Shown one piece after another: positions 46,809 to 57,732 of a stretch of 64,000 nt of DNA. A model generated the notes under the pieces. It had not been told where the DNA came from and made no database searches. It saw nothing but the letters and a program-made list of their open reading frames with translations. The stretch is from Viridothelium virens (lineage: Eukaryota; Ascomycota; Dothideomycetes; Trypetheliales; Trypetheliaceae), in assembly GCA_010094025.1 (NCBI GenBank), contig ML991781.1:124001-188000 (forward strand), read 5' to 3'. Both the position numbers and the translations under genes were made by a program. Position 1 is the first letter of the stretch. Each line of letters opens with the position of its first letter.

Positions 46809-48014
46809 TTACATGGAGACCATGCGGAGCAGGGCCTCAGCTGCAGCGCGTTCCTGCGCGTTCTGCTTAGCGATGTTACTGGAATCGATATATACATGTT
46901 TCGAAGATTTATGGTGACGTTGATGAGTGTGAGATGATCGTCGTTCGTAGGGATGAGAGGGCTGAGACGGTGCGGATCGTGCGATATGATGATGTGTCTT
47001 GTCGTGTCGTGATGAATGCTTGGTAGATTTGGCGTGGTATGCATGGTTGTGGTGGTGGTGCCGATAGCTCTTTCCGGCTCTAGCTTTAGAATAATAGCCA
47101 TTCCTAAGTGCATCAGCTCCAATAGCAGCCCAATCCTCCTCTTCTGTCTCTTCATCATCCTCGCTGGCAGGCTCTTCTTCGAAGTCAGAACCACCGTCAC
47201 CGTCCAAAGACATCTTGTCTGCCTCGTGTTCGGCCATGTCCATGTCTTCAGCCGGTGGCGTCATGACAGAATCACGAAGCCAGCTACTGCTGTTTGTGAC
47301 ATCCCTCTTCCCTGCCAAAACGGGATTGGAGGCTAGAGTGGAAGAGTCCACCGAAGCTGGAGGTGACACGTTCCCATGATCGAAGACCTGACGACGCGCA
47401 TCGGGCGCCGGCTGTCCCTTCATTCTCGCCTCCCACCGTCCCCACCCAACCTTGTCATAAATGACCTCTCGATCTGAGCCACCATAATACCTGCCTTCCA
47501 AGGCACTGACGATGATTCTTCGTGCCTTTGCCGGGGGTATCGAGCCGAAACCCGGAAGAGACTGGGTCAGACAGCCGGTAATGTAACGGATTGGAACTGG
47601 CCCATTTCCAAGCAGGATGCCTGGAAGATGATGCTCTGAAAGTACAGCCGGAGTGATTGCTCCATCCGAGGCTTGCCGATCGAGATCGGCCAGCGCGCTA
47701 TGAGAAAGTATGGTGCCCCGATGCGGCTGATCCTGCTGCTTCGCATGATCCACCGCGTCCTGAAGATCCACGTCGGAGTCCACGGAAACGGGAGGCTCGG
47801 TATGAACGGGGTGGGAGAAGTGAGGAGGGATGATAGGGGAGATAGAATTTGGGGGAGTAAGAAGCCCGGCGCGGCCGTGATCGTTGGGCGCGCCGAGGCC
47901 AAAGCCTTTATCGGATTCGGCGGAGAGGTGGATGGAGGTGGTAGAATTGGGTTTGGACTTGGCCGCAAGGGCAAGAGAGAGGTTGGAGATGCCGGTGGAA
48001 ACAGTGGGAGCCAT
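46809..48014 (-). CDS. STB3: STB3-like Sin3-binding transcriptional regulator
   Basis: A single exon of 401 residues from the Met at 48014; an in-frame Met at 48146 exists but MAPTVSTGISNLSLALAAK is the more natural start. The conserved STB3 block (PF10330) is near residues 130-180: GPVPIRYITGCLTQSLPGFG, then SIPPAKARRIIVSALEGR and VGWGRWEARMKG. An acidic stretch (DFEEEPASEDDEETEEEDW) and a His-rich low-complexity tail follow, ending in a helix (AQERAAAEALLRM). Yeast Stb3 binds ribosomal RNA-processing element promoters and recruits Sin3/Rpd3, coupling growth signals to ribosome synthesis. Nuclear location and a similar role are inferred from the domain. Confidence 0.88.
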   Translation of the reverse strand: MAPTVSTGISNLSLALAAKSKPNSTTSIHLSAESDKGFGLGAPNDHGRAGLLTPPNSISPIIPPHFSHPVHTEPPVSVDSDVDLQDAVDHAKQQDQPHRGTILSHSALADLDRQASDGAITPAVLSEHHLPGILLGNGPVPIRYITGCLTQSLPGFGSIPPAKARRIIVSALEGRYYGGSDREVIYDKVGWGRWEARMKGQPAPDARRQVFDHGNVSPPASVDSSTLASNPVLAGKRDVTNSSSWLRDSVMTPPAEDMDMAEHEADKMSLDGDGGSDFEEEPASEDDEETEEEDWAAIGADALRNGYYSKARAGKSYRHHHHNHAYHAKSTKHSSRHDKTHHHIARSAPSQPSHPYERRSSHTHQRHHKSSKHVYIDSSNIAKQNAQERAAAEALLRMVSM

Positions 48015-49424
48015 GATTTGGATATGGGCAGAAAGGAGACTGTCGCGCTCGAAGTCAGATGAGTGAGTCAGATGTACCACGGTGCTAATAGCGAAGGTTG
48101 GTGCGAAGAAGTTTTGCAGGTGGGAGCGGCGCCGAAGACAGTACAAGTATAGTCGCCGAAGTGGTACTTACATCGACTAGCGATCTGAGGACCTTGTGGA
48201 ACAGCAAGAGGTTGGCGCGTTGGAGGAAGCGAAAGCTGCTCAGTCAAAGATAGAGCAGTGGCTGATCCGGAACGTTTGCGCTGTATGGCGGCGATAGCGA
48301 CGACTTGAAACGGTTGACGGTCGAATGGTGGCAGTGGGAAATAGCAACGAGAGCGAAAGCAGTGGAAATTGTCAGTGGTGGTAATGAGTTGTAGAGTGGA
48401 TATGGCTTGTGGATGTTGTGCAGGTGATTGTGCAGGTGATTCCAGTCTCAGGCAGGCCCGTTCCGTTGTTGTGCTGCCACACTGAGCTTTGATTGGTTAC
48501 CCAGCTGTGGCTTGCTGGTGCCTCATTCGGGCGACTTGGCTTGTCCGGAGGCGACGATCGCACCCCGTACTTGCCTATCGCTCTGCCACGCCGCACATGG
48601 GTCACCGGTTGGTTGGTGGTGATTTCTCAGTTGGTACCTTACAATTGAGTAATTACTTCGCTTTCGCGTCGCTCTTAATTGAGTTACGCGCACACGCAAT
48701 ATCACTACCTAGGGGTACCTTATTCTTGCTCCAAATCCCACGGATCACGACACGACTTGGCGCGTCGTGACCTGTTAGTGCCATGTCTAACAAAGAATCA
48801 AGCATTCCCATCTTCTCAGCTTTGAAGTTCTCATCGCGTATCCATCTCCCGTGACCTGTCCGTCCTTATCTCTCACCTCATCGACGCTATCTATCCCACG
48901 TTGCACCAATCAAGCCACCTTTCATGTATTGACGCGAGCTGCCTCGACACATACGCACAATACAATAGGGTTCAAACGGACAGCTCCAGCCACAATTCGC
49001 TTCTCCTGAGGGGTCAGGGCGGGGTTGGTGCATAGAAAGGCCTTCCACAGTCTTCTGCGACTTGGTACGACAGCTGCACCATTTATGCACACCCCGCCAA
49101 CACCTGCCTACATAAGCACCATTAAGCTACGGTACGGAGTAATCAGCACCATGTGCCTGACTGTGTAAGCTTCCGGTCCCGGCCGATACTCTGGCTGTTG
49201 TTGAGCGGCGTTCGGACTGCCGCTTCCGACCAGCCTGACGCCATTGCATGGTGGGTCTGAGGGCAGTCTTTGTCTGTTCCAGCATTAGCAATTTCAGAGT
49301 TGGATGCTCCAAAATTGACTGATGAGCGATGGGTGAATAACCAGATAATGGATGTTCTTGATGACGCACCGAGTGTGATTTCGGCTGGGGTTGGATCGCT
49401 TCAAAGTATTGATTACCCACTGGG
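48015..49424. other. Intergenic region upstream of the STB3-like gene
   Basis: About 1.4 kb between the STB3-like start and the TOP3 stop. It should hold the STB3-like promoter and leader. A short direct repeat (TGTGCAGGTGATT, twice) lies near 48417-48442. No gene was recognised. Confidence 0.5.
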
Positions 49425-51748
49425 TCATTGAACTTCTAGCCATTCTCTCCGAGTACGTAACGACGTACTGCCTGATTCACCAGCCTTAGCCGCGGAACGC
49501 AATCTAGACAAGAGATCACTCACTGCTTTCAGCATACCCATCTGCTGGTTAGTCCGCGCGAAGACTGCTCTGTACTGTTCCAAGCTCTCCTGTACAACAT
49601 CATTCTTTGTTGCTGTACCTGCACATATTGCTTTCAGTTTGAGCTCCATCTACTAATGTATCAGCAAGACTCTCAATCTTATTCGCCCAAAGCGTAATTC
49701 TTACCTCCTTGCGTAAGAAAGGTTTACTCAGGCTTGTTTCGAAGCCGATAGTATTGTAGCCTTCCATGAGCGCTACACCAAGCGTTGTGGGTATCAATTC
49801 TTCCACGCCTGTCGTCCTCCCTCTAACTCCTAATGTTGCTCCTCCACGGCCACCTCTTCCTCGACCTCGCCCACCCCTCCCGCCCCTCGTACCTCGCCCA
49901 AGTGCTTCATCATCTCCATCGGTGACTCCATCCATAGTCGCACCACCGCTACCTCGCGGACGAGTCATCACGTATGCTCGTTCCTTGATTTTGGCAATGT
50001 GCTCTGCCATGGTAGCATCGGTCCCGATACCATTCGCATCCATCAGTGCAATCAGCTCCGGCTCTGTCAGATAGCCCGGTGGCGTTGTCTTTCCCTCTGT
50101 CACCTTGGCCTCAGTAGGGAGAAATGTCTCTCCGACCGTAAATGGAGGAAGCTGCTGACTACTTTCCCATTTGTCATACGGATAGACGTCAAGATAGTTT
50201 CTCTGAAGGACGATGAGGCCCGTCGCATGAAAGTCTTCCCCGCCGTAGTCAACCTCCACTGTGGTCGATTCGCCTTTGGCGTCCTCCGAGCAACAAGCCA
50301 AGAATCTTCGGACCACAAATTCATAGACTCTTTTCTCGTCATCGTTCAGACGATCCCTAGTAACATAATTGACGGGGTGGATGGGTGGATGGGCCTGATC
50401 ATTGTTCCTTCCGCTTCGTGGCTGGTTGAAACTGCCACTGAGCAGACCTTGAGCAAAAGGGCCCCAGGTTCCATCTTGGGTTTGTCTTTGGATGATTGCT
50501 TTCAGATCCATGCCTCGATCAAACTGATCAGTCTCTGTGCGCGGATAACTGATCCAACCTTTCTGGTATAATTCCTCCGCAACTTTCATAACTCGCTGAC
50601 TATCCATCCGAAGGAATCGACTACCCATCTTCTGTAGCTCCACCGTTGTCAGAGGCAAGGGTTTCCACTTGCTCGTTGGTTTCCTCTGCATTTTAGTGAC
50701 TTTGGCTGTCTTGGTTTGAAGACATCGTTCGTAGAGAACAACAACGACCATGCGGTCAAAGAGATGGACCCTCTGCCAATGGAAGTTGACATTGACTCCG
50801 TCTTTTTTATGCATGACTTTGATACTCCAGAACGTCTCTGGCTTGAAATTCTTTACCCGAAAATATCGATCGACCACGAAACCCAGAGTAGGAAACTGGC
50901 AGGATCCGTGAAGGCTGTCAGCAAAATTAAAGTACAAAACAGATAGATCATACCATAAGAAATGATGCCGACATCCTGCACATGGTCGATGATAGGCTTG
51001 AGGCTCTGAGTCTGCAAACGAGTGAAAGAGGACCCAGTACGAAGATCGAGCTCAATGCGCGCTGCTACTGCATTTGCTTGCTTCTCATCAAGAGGGATCG
51101 GTCGCCGAGCAGCCTGAATGATATGGCTAAAGTGCGTCAGTCATATATTTGATGCTGAGGTAATGGCAAGTGACTAACGCCCTCTCGATATTACTGAACT
51201 TTGCTCGCATGACTTCAATGCCAGGCTTGATCTTGCGAGCGACATCTCTTATCTCGGCACCAATGTATTCCCCTTCTCGATCGCAATCGGTCCAAATGAA
51301 TAGTTTGGAGCAGTACCTGGCTTGGGTCTCGATATTTTTGGCAATTGCTTTATTGTCCTACCGTTCAAGAATTAGAACTCCAGACAGTTGCTATATCGCT
51401 TTGGAAAGAGATACTCCTTCAACGAATTTGGTGAGCCCAGCATCGAAAAGCTCCGCTGGGTTACATGAGTTCCAAGATCTGTAACGGGAGTCAAATTCGG
51501 TCTTGATAAGGTGACCTGCCACGCTCGTCATAACGACATTGCAGCGACCCCATGGCGGGTCGAACGAATATTCGAATTCATAGTTTTTAAGCCATGCAAG
51601 TCCGGGCACGTTTCGCTGATGCCTGTCAGTCGGCCTCAAAGTATAGACCATACGCGATTCATACTGCTGGAACGCTTCCTCCTAAATGGTTGGCAACAGC
51701 TTTGGCAATCGATGGCTTTTCTGCCACACATAGAATCCTCGCGCCCAT
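49425..51748 (-). CDS. TOP3: DNA topoisomerase III (type IA)
   Basis: Six exons (51665-51748, 51415-51615, 51179-51357, 50954-51126, 49705-50906, 49425-49649) give 687 residues. The start ILCVAEKPSIAKAVANHL is the Toprim motif. The metal-binding IWTDCDREGEYIG is near residue 120. The active-site Tyr is in WISYPRTETDQF. An Arg/Gly-rich insert (GTRGGRGGRGRGRGGRGG) precedes EELIPTTLGVALMEGY. Top3 relaxes and decatenates single-strand-linked DNA, usually with a RecQ helicase and Rmi1, in the nucleus. The fourth intron (50907-50953, 47 nt) is odd: the acceptor that keeps SYGSCQFPTLGF intact ends in CACG rather than AG. The last intron acceptor is TAGTAG directly before ATGGAG. Confidence 0.9.
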
Positions 51749-51971
51749 TTCTCGAAGTCGTAGTCCATTGTCGTTAGAAGAGCCAAGACGAGACGAGGTA
51801 AGAGTTTATGATCAACGCGTCTAGTCGTGGAAAAGCGCGCTTTGACAAGCAGCGGGACGAGCCGAGGTGCAGCAAGATCCCTGTACACTTCAGTGACTTC
51901 TCGGGCCAAAAACAAGGTGACGACAACAACACCCTTTGCAGAGCATTTCACGCCATACACGAAGCACAGAA

Positions 51972-53187
51972 ATGGCAGCTGCCGTGCCTCTGATCAGATC
52001 ATTGCCGGACTGTACAGATTTCTCCAAAGTCGTACAGCCATATCTACCTCAACTCTACGCCCTTCCACAGCAATTCCTTCATTCCGCCACAAACCTCGAC
52101 GACCTGAAACAACTCTATGTCTCGACGAATCCGTTGATTTTTGCCTTTGCCTTTTCACTGGCCTTGGCGCCGATCTTTCTTGTCCTTTCAGAAATTAACA
52201 AGAACTACTCTCAAGTAGACAGGTGTTGGAGCATTCTGCCAACCATCTACAATATTCATTATGACGTATGGGCTCACATGAATGGACTACCAGCGTACAG
52301 GTTGGACAATGTCGTGGCTTTTAGCACATTATGGAGCGTAAGGATCGGCCCTATGAGCTACTGAGCACATGGATCTAACGTTACAATTTACAGCTCCGGT
52401 TGACCTTCAACTACTGGCGTAAAGGCGGCTACAAAATCGGCGTTGAAGACTACCGCTGGGAGATCATCCGGGGCAAGGTCCACCCAGCCCTATTCTTCAT
52501 CTTCAATGTGACATTCATCGCCACAATCCAGAGCGTACGTCAATTCTCACATCCTTCCTTCTGCCTTGGCCTCCTTACTCCCTTATCCGTCTCCGAGCTA
52601 ACACTATCATTTTCCCCCCCCAATAGGTCCTCCTATTCACCATCACGACCCCAACCTACCTCCTCCTCCTCGCCTCCCGCGCCACCGCCACTAATACCCT
52701 CACCCCCTCCGACACCGTCTTCGTCCGTACCCTCATGTCCCTCATCCTCCTTACCTTCTTCGCCGATCAACAACAATGGGATTACCAGAATGCCAAAGCC
52801 TCCTACCGCCAGACCGCGCGCCCAACTCAACGCTTCAGCGCTGCACAGCTCGAGCGCGGCTTCGTGACGAGCGGCCTCTGGCGCTGGTCGCGGCACCCGA
52901 ACTTCGCAGCCGAACAAGCGATTTGGGTGGGGCTGTACCAGTGGGGGTGCTGGGCGACGGAGACGTACTGGAACTGGACGGGAGTAGGCGCATTGGGGTA
53001 TCTGATTTTGTTCCAGGGGAGTACGTGGTTTACGGAGATTGTGAGTAAGGGGAAGTATGAGGAGTATGCGGAGTACCAGAGGAGGGTGGGCCGGTTTTTG
53101 CCGAAGGTGGCGTTGACGGGGTTTGAGGGGTGGGATGAGGATGAGGTGAAGGAGGAGAGGAAAAGGAAAGGAAAGAAGAAGGAATAG
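51972..53187 (+). CDS. DUF1295 / steroid reductase-like multi-pass membrane protein
   Basis: Three exons, 51972-52337, 52394-52534 and 52627-53187, give 355 residues. Several membrane segments are visible (FAFAFSLALAPIFLVLS; HPALFFIFNVTFIATIQS; LMSLILLTFFA). Family hallmarks are SQVDRCWSILPTIY, FNYWRKGGYKIGVEDYRWE, FVTSGLWRWSRHPNFAAEQAIW and the C-terminal YEEYAEYQRRVGRFLP. This is the DUF1295 family, related to 3-oxo-5-alpha-steroid 4-dehydrogenases and isoprenylcysteine methyltransferases. The usual cofactor is NADPH; the substrate in fungi is unknown. It probably resides in the ER. The tail is highly charged and Lys-rich (EERKRKGKKKE). It is divergent from TOP3 with only 223 bp between the starts. 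Confidence 0.87.
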
Positions 53188-53479
53188 AGGGGATAAAGAC
53201 AGAAGCGAAATGCGTGCGGGGTACCTTGTAATGATTTGGAAGATTGGGGACTCGTGGCACCGTTTCCTTGGTATTTTCTTCCGCTTTGAGCTTGCTTAAC
53301 ATCTCTACAGGATTCGTTACTCTCTGTGCATCGCATCTACCTAGCGCGAGAAGTCTCGCCTAGCGTGGGTAATATTGTGAGGATTCAGAAAGCAAAAAGT
53401 TTCGACCAAAACCCCTTTCTGGACCAATTTCTGCACTGCACAACCGGGAAATCCATGAGAACACCAGCGACCTCCAATC

Positions 53480-54211
53480 TCACCAAGCTTCAGTCCTAGT
53501 CTTGACAAAGACTAGAAATTCGTGTCCTTCAGGGAGCTCTCCAAAAGGCCATGTATGGCCTGATTTGCGTACCTCCTGTAGAGCTTCTAGCGGCTCTCTA
53601 TGATCGACGTAAAAGTGTGTATTTACGCACAAGACAGATCCGTCCTCAACTTCGTCTTCGAAAAGCTTTCCATGGAGCTTGGCCTTTCGAACATACGAGA
53701 CTGGAGAGCAAGCCATGACAGCACGAACATTATCTCCGATTAATTTTGAGTCTACCCCCTCCAAAGCCCGTCCACATGCTTGCAGTGCAATGAGTATCGT
53801 AGCCGGATGCGAGCTTAGCACCCCGAGGCCATCATGATCACCTGCATCTCTCAACTTGAGCAGTAACCCTGTCGCGAGGCGCCTACGCCAGAGCTTACGC
53901 GCAACCATGAGTTGCGTAATCCAGCAGGCTTTTCTTCCATCTAGCATCCATCTTGTTGCGCAAACATGGCCAGCTAACTTTCCATTCACCTTCACTCTGA
54001 CGTAGATATTATCTGCTGCTTCCGGTAAGCACTCTGCACGCAATCGCCGGGCAGTCATCTGTACGCGTCGACCAGCTGTCGCGAAGGTTCCCAGGTTTTT
54101 CTCTGCTTCAGCGCCCCAAATCCCATAATGTTCTGAAAAGAGTGTCGCGGCTTCGTTTAGTACCTCAATGAGCTGGTCATCGCGAAGAACTTCAAAGTGG
54201 ACGGAAGCCAT
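53480..54211 (-). CDS. GNAT-family N-acetyltransferase-like protein
   Basis: A single exon of 243 residues from the Met at 54211; an upstream Met at 54280 adds an unlikely 23-residue extension. The core ITQLMVARKLWRRRLATGLL fits the acetyl-CoA pyrophosphate-binding loop of GNAT enzymes. YVRVKVNGKLAGHVCATRWM is the preceding beta strand region. The C-terminal part (CSPVSYVRKAKLHG, then FYVDHREPL) is typical of a fungal subgroup of unknown substrate. No targeting signal is visible. It lies between the 3' ends of DUF1295 and the amidase region. Confidence 0.65.
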   Translation of the reverse strand: MASVHFEVLRDDQLIEVLNEAATLFSEHYGIWGAEAEKNLGTFATAGRRVQMTARRLRAECLPEAADNIYVRVKVNGKLAGHVCATRWMLDGRKACWITQLMVARKLWRRRLATGLLLKLRDAGDHDGLGVLSSHPATILIALQACGRALEGVDSKLIGDNVRAVMACSPVSYVRKAKLHGKLFEDEVEDGSVLCVNTHFYVDHREPLEALQEVRKSGHTWPFGELPEGHEFLVFVKTRTEAW

Positions 54212-54636
54212 GTTGGAATGTGACTGGACGAGAGTTAGAGAATTGGGTAAAGCGTGTGTGATGGCACCGAGATACACCAAACAGTAGAGACAAGGTGGGT
54301 AGGGACGATAGATAGGTCAGTACCACCAATAAGCCCTTGAACGCAAGGCATTTGAGGAGAATGACGTAATGGAAGCTGTGCAGTCTCAGAGGAGTCAATG
54401 TCAAAGTTTTAAGGATCTATCTGATAACAGCCTTCGATACTGGCACACGGAACATTGCATAGTTGCTTAGTGAGTCTAGAATTGAGGGCAATACGAATCG
54501 GAGTAGGGCGTACAATGCACCATTGGTTTTTCAAAAAGATAATGCGGATGGAGATGAGGCTACATCCACAATAAGAGATCTTTCACTGTCAGAGGAACTG
54601 ACTTGCACTCCACAAAAAGCTCGTAGGACAGCTTAC
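54212..54636. other. Intergenic region
   Basis: About 425 bp between the GNAT start and the amidase stop. It should hold the GNAT promoter. No motif was recognised. Confidence 0.5.
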
Positions 54637-56519
54637 TTATGCTGCAGTCTTCAAGATAATATCAACCGTCTTCAGGTGCTGCATAAGCTCTTCTTCATGC
54701 ATCGGCCTTCCCAGAAGCTGGATCGCGCACGGCATTCCCTCACACGCTTCTGGATCATACTCTGGTCTGCGATTTACAAAAGCCCCTCCGTTACGGACAT
54801 ATGGTGCATCTAACTCTTTCGAAGCCTTCAGAAATGGTATCACCGCCGCCGGATACTATATTGGTCAGCGTTGCTCCAAGAAGCAGTCACAACATCAACT
54901 CACATCTAACACGTTCGCTACCACTGTATACGGCGGCAATCCATACTTATCATGTCTCTGCGCCGTTCCCGCATGCGGCACCATCACCACAGCATCCAAA
55001 CTATTTTCCGCCCAAAGCTTCCGCCAAGAGGTGCGGACCTGCTCCCGCTCCGCGTTTATTTCCCACATCTCGTCCAATGAAATCTGCCAGTCCTTCATCT
55101 CCTCCATCTGCAGCGTGGCAATGGATGGGATGGGAGGCTCGCCCGAAGCCGCCATATGCTGGAAGGGCGTCATTTTGTTGTCAGTCATGAAGGCCTTCGA
55201 AGCGAGGATAAAGCCATCGTAAAGCGAAGGGATCTGTCTGTCGAGGGGCACAAGGATGTTGCCTGCTGCTGCCAGCGCTTTCGTGGCCGTCTTCAGAGCT
55301 CGCAACATGGGCGGATGGATTGGGGATTTTGGGTCCTCGGTGATGACTCCAAAGCGGAGCTTTTTGTCTTGGGTCGGCGGAGGAAGGTCCCTCCAAGGGA
55401 CCGAGATGACGCCTTCATCGTACAGCCAGGGATCCGCAGCAGAAACGAGCTTGAAGATCATCTCGAGATCCCGCAGCGAGACTCCAAGGGGCCCAGCGCA
55501 GGGAGCTATGCCGGTGCGCCCCTTTCTGGTGAATTGTTGCTGGCCGGCATAGGGCAGGCGTCCGACAGTTCCTTTGAAGCCATAGATGCCGTTCACGAAA
55601 GCTGGAATACGAATGGACCCTCCGATATCGGTGCCAAGACCCAGAACGGAGCCACGCTGGGCGATAAGTGCGCCTTCACCACCGGATGAGCCACCAGCAC
55701 CCAGAAATAGTTTGTGGGGATTGAGTGTCCGCCCAAAGACGTTGTTTTCGGAATCGCCAGTCTTCGGAAGATTAGCTAAAGTGTAAAATCGGACCAAAGA
55801 TCGAGGAGAAATATACAAGGGAATAAGGAGGAACCAACCATCAAGGTCTGAGGAATATTCGTCTTGACATAAAACACAGCGCCGTATTTGTACAATATAT
55901 CTGGTAACACAGAGTTCATGTCCGCAACAGGTTTGTCGATGAACGACACGAAACCTACGGTGGCATATTGGCCTTTGACATTGAAACAGTCCTATGCTCT
56001 TGGTTTAGCTGCATCTTGCTCTCGGCTCTGGTTTCGATGAGTAAACTCACTTTGAGGCTAATTGGTAGGCCGTGTAGAGGTCCGATAGGCTTACCCTCGC
56101 GTTTGAGGTAAGCATCGAGGTCCTTAGCCCTCTCAATTGCTTCTTCGAAGAAGATTTCCGTAAGACAAGAAGTCTGATTCTATCAAAAATCATCCCAGAT
56201 GAAACTACTGGGAAGGAGTAAATACCAATTGTTGTGCAATCGCCGCTCGCTTACAGAAAGCGATCGTAAGCTCTTCTGCTCGAACCTCTCCAGAAGCAAG
56301 CTTTTGCACAAGATCAGTCGCATCGTATGTTTCCGTCAGCTCCAGTTCGCGCGCGGTCAGTAAGCCGCTCTCACGCGGGATAGCCAGTACATTCCGCGCA
56401 GACGTGAGACCGCCATCTTGTAGAAGATCAGTTGGAAGCCTCCAGGCAGCAGGGATCTTAGAGTTGGTTGACGCGAGTTTTGCTTGCCCCTTGGCTTTCC
56501 AATCTTCAGGAGTCGCCAT
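54637..56519 (-). CDS. Amidase-signature hydrolase (acetamidase-like)
   Basis: Five exons (56226-56519, 56051-56179, 55839-55991, 54904-55761, 54637-54855) give 550 residues. The amidase signature is complete: catalytic Lys in GLPISLKD, the Gly/Ser stretch GAGGSSGGEGAL with the cis-Ser, and the nucleophile Ser in GTDIGGSIRIPA. The C-terminal part has VLDYPAAVIPF after the last intron. These cytosolic enzymes hydrolyse amides to acid and ammonia; fungal members include acetamidase. The substrate is not predictable from the motifs. The third intron uses donor GTTGGT and acceptor CCGAAG, weaker than the others but frame-keeping. The start at 56519 (ATPEDWKAKGQAKLAS) is the family-typical one. 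Confidence 0.9.
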
Positions 56520-57732
56520 TTTGGGTGTTGAAAGAATCAAGAACTGCACGATAATAGCAAGCTTTGCTGGGTGAAGATTGAGGGGAAGCTGGAAACTACT
56601 GCAGGGCAAGGGTATAATCCATGTATTCAGGTATCTCTTATTATGGAAGTTAACTGGGGAAAAAGAAAGAAATTAGATCTGGTCGGCAGCCATGAATCAT
56701 CCAAGTGATGGCACCCCAGAATGTACGATAAAAGTATTCAGACGGGAGCTGCAACACTCTCAAAGACAACGACATATCTCCGTTGGTGATTTACGCATCA
56801 TGGATTTCCGTTGGCAATCAAGATGCACCGCGCAAAAGGTTTCTGCACCTGGACCGAGGCTTGCAGCCTAGAAGGATTCTTCTGGGGTGGGGCCCACAAA
56901 CATTTGCTGACTAATATATTTTCCACTAGAGCAGATTGGTGTTTGTTTGCGAGGCACCGCGGAAGTAATCTGGCGGAAGAGGCTGGTAAAGTGATGAGAC
57001 TGAACTATTGTCTATACGTGTCACCGTCTGAGAGCCGGTCATCATTTATTATAGAATAAACACTGCGGCCTGGTCCAAGCCGGCCATATGAGGTATGCAA
57101 GATTGGCTGATCAGTCGAGAGAGAGTCTCAAGATATCTTTTGGGCTCTTGAAGCAGATTCACGCTAATGGTTACCCAGGATACAGGCGTGTTCACCCATG
57201 CGTACCTACTTTAGATGCAGCCTCGAAACTCTAGTACAGTTCAGACCAGCATAAGTGTCAGGAATTTGTCGTCAAAGATGTCGCTACACATACCATTTTA
57301 TTTCGGAGGTTCGACCAAGGTCCAATTTCGAGAGATCTTCAGTAGTTTTATGGAAAAGCCGTTTTCGGAATTCCGGGCTCTGATTGATTTCACCGACCGT
57401 CGCTAGGCAGACAACAGCCTACCCGCCGTTACACTCACATCTACCTCTACATAAGGCAGCAAGGTAGGTAGGTAGGTTTACCACATGCATACATGACATG
57501 GTTCTGTTCCGATCGCACAGCCACGCGGTACAGCCGACCTCTTCCACAGCAGTGGGTAGAATAGAATGGAGTAGGCGATGGCAGAGATTGAACTTACTGA
57601 ATATTATCCCTCATTGCTCCAACTCTAACTGTCTCCCACACCATGCACCTTTCATTTTCTCTCTTTACTCTACACACTTCAGATTACAGAAGAAAATTTC
57701 GTATCCTTTTGTTCGAAAATCCATCCCTTGAA
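56520..57732. other. Divergent intergenic region
   Basis: About 1.2 kb between the amidase and the HET-domain gene. A short GTAG microsatellite lies near 57459-57476. No gene was recognised. Confidence 0.5.

Noticed and set aside
46580-47200. 206-codon minus-strand ORF overlapping the STB3-like gene
   Set aside because: It is another frame of the His/Ser-rich tail of the STB3-like gene and has no domain of its own.
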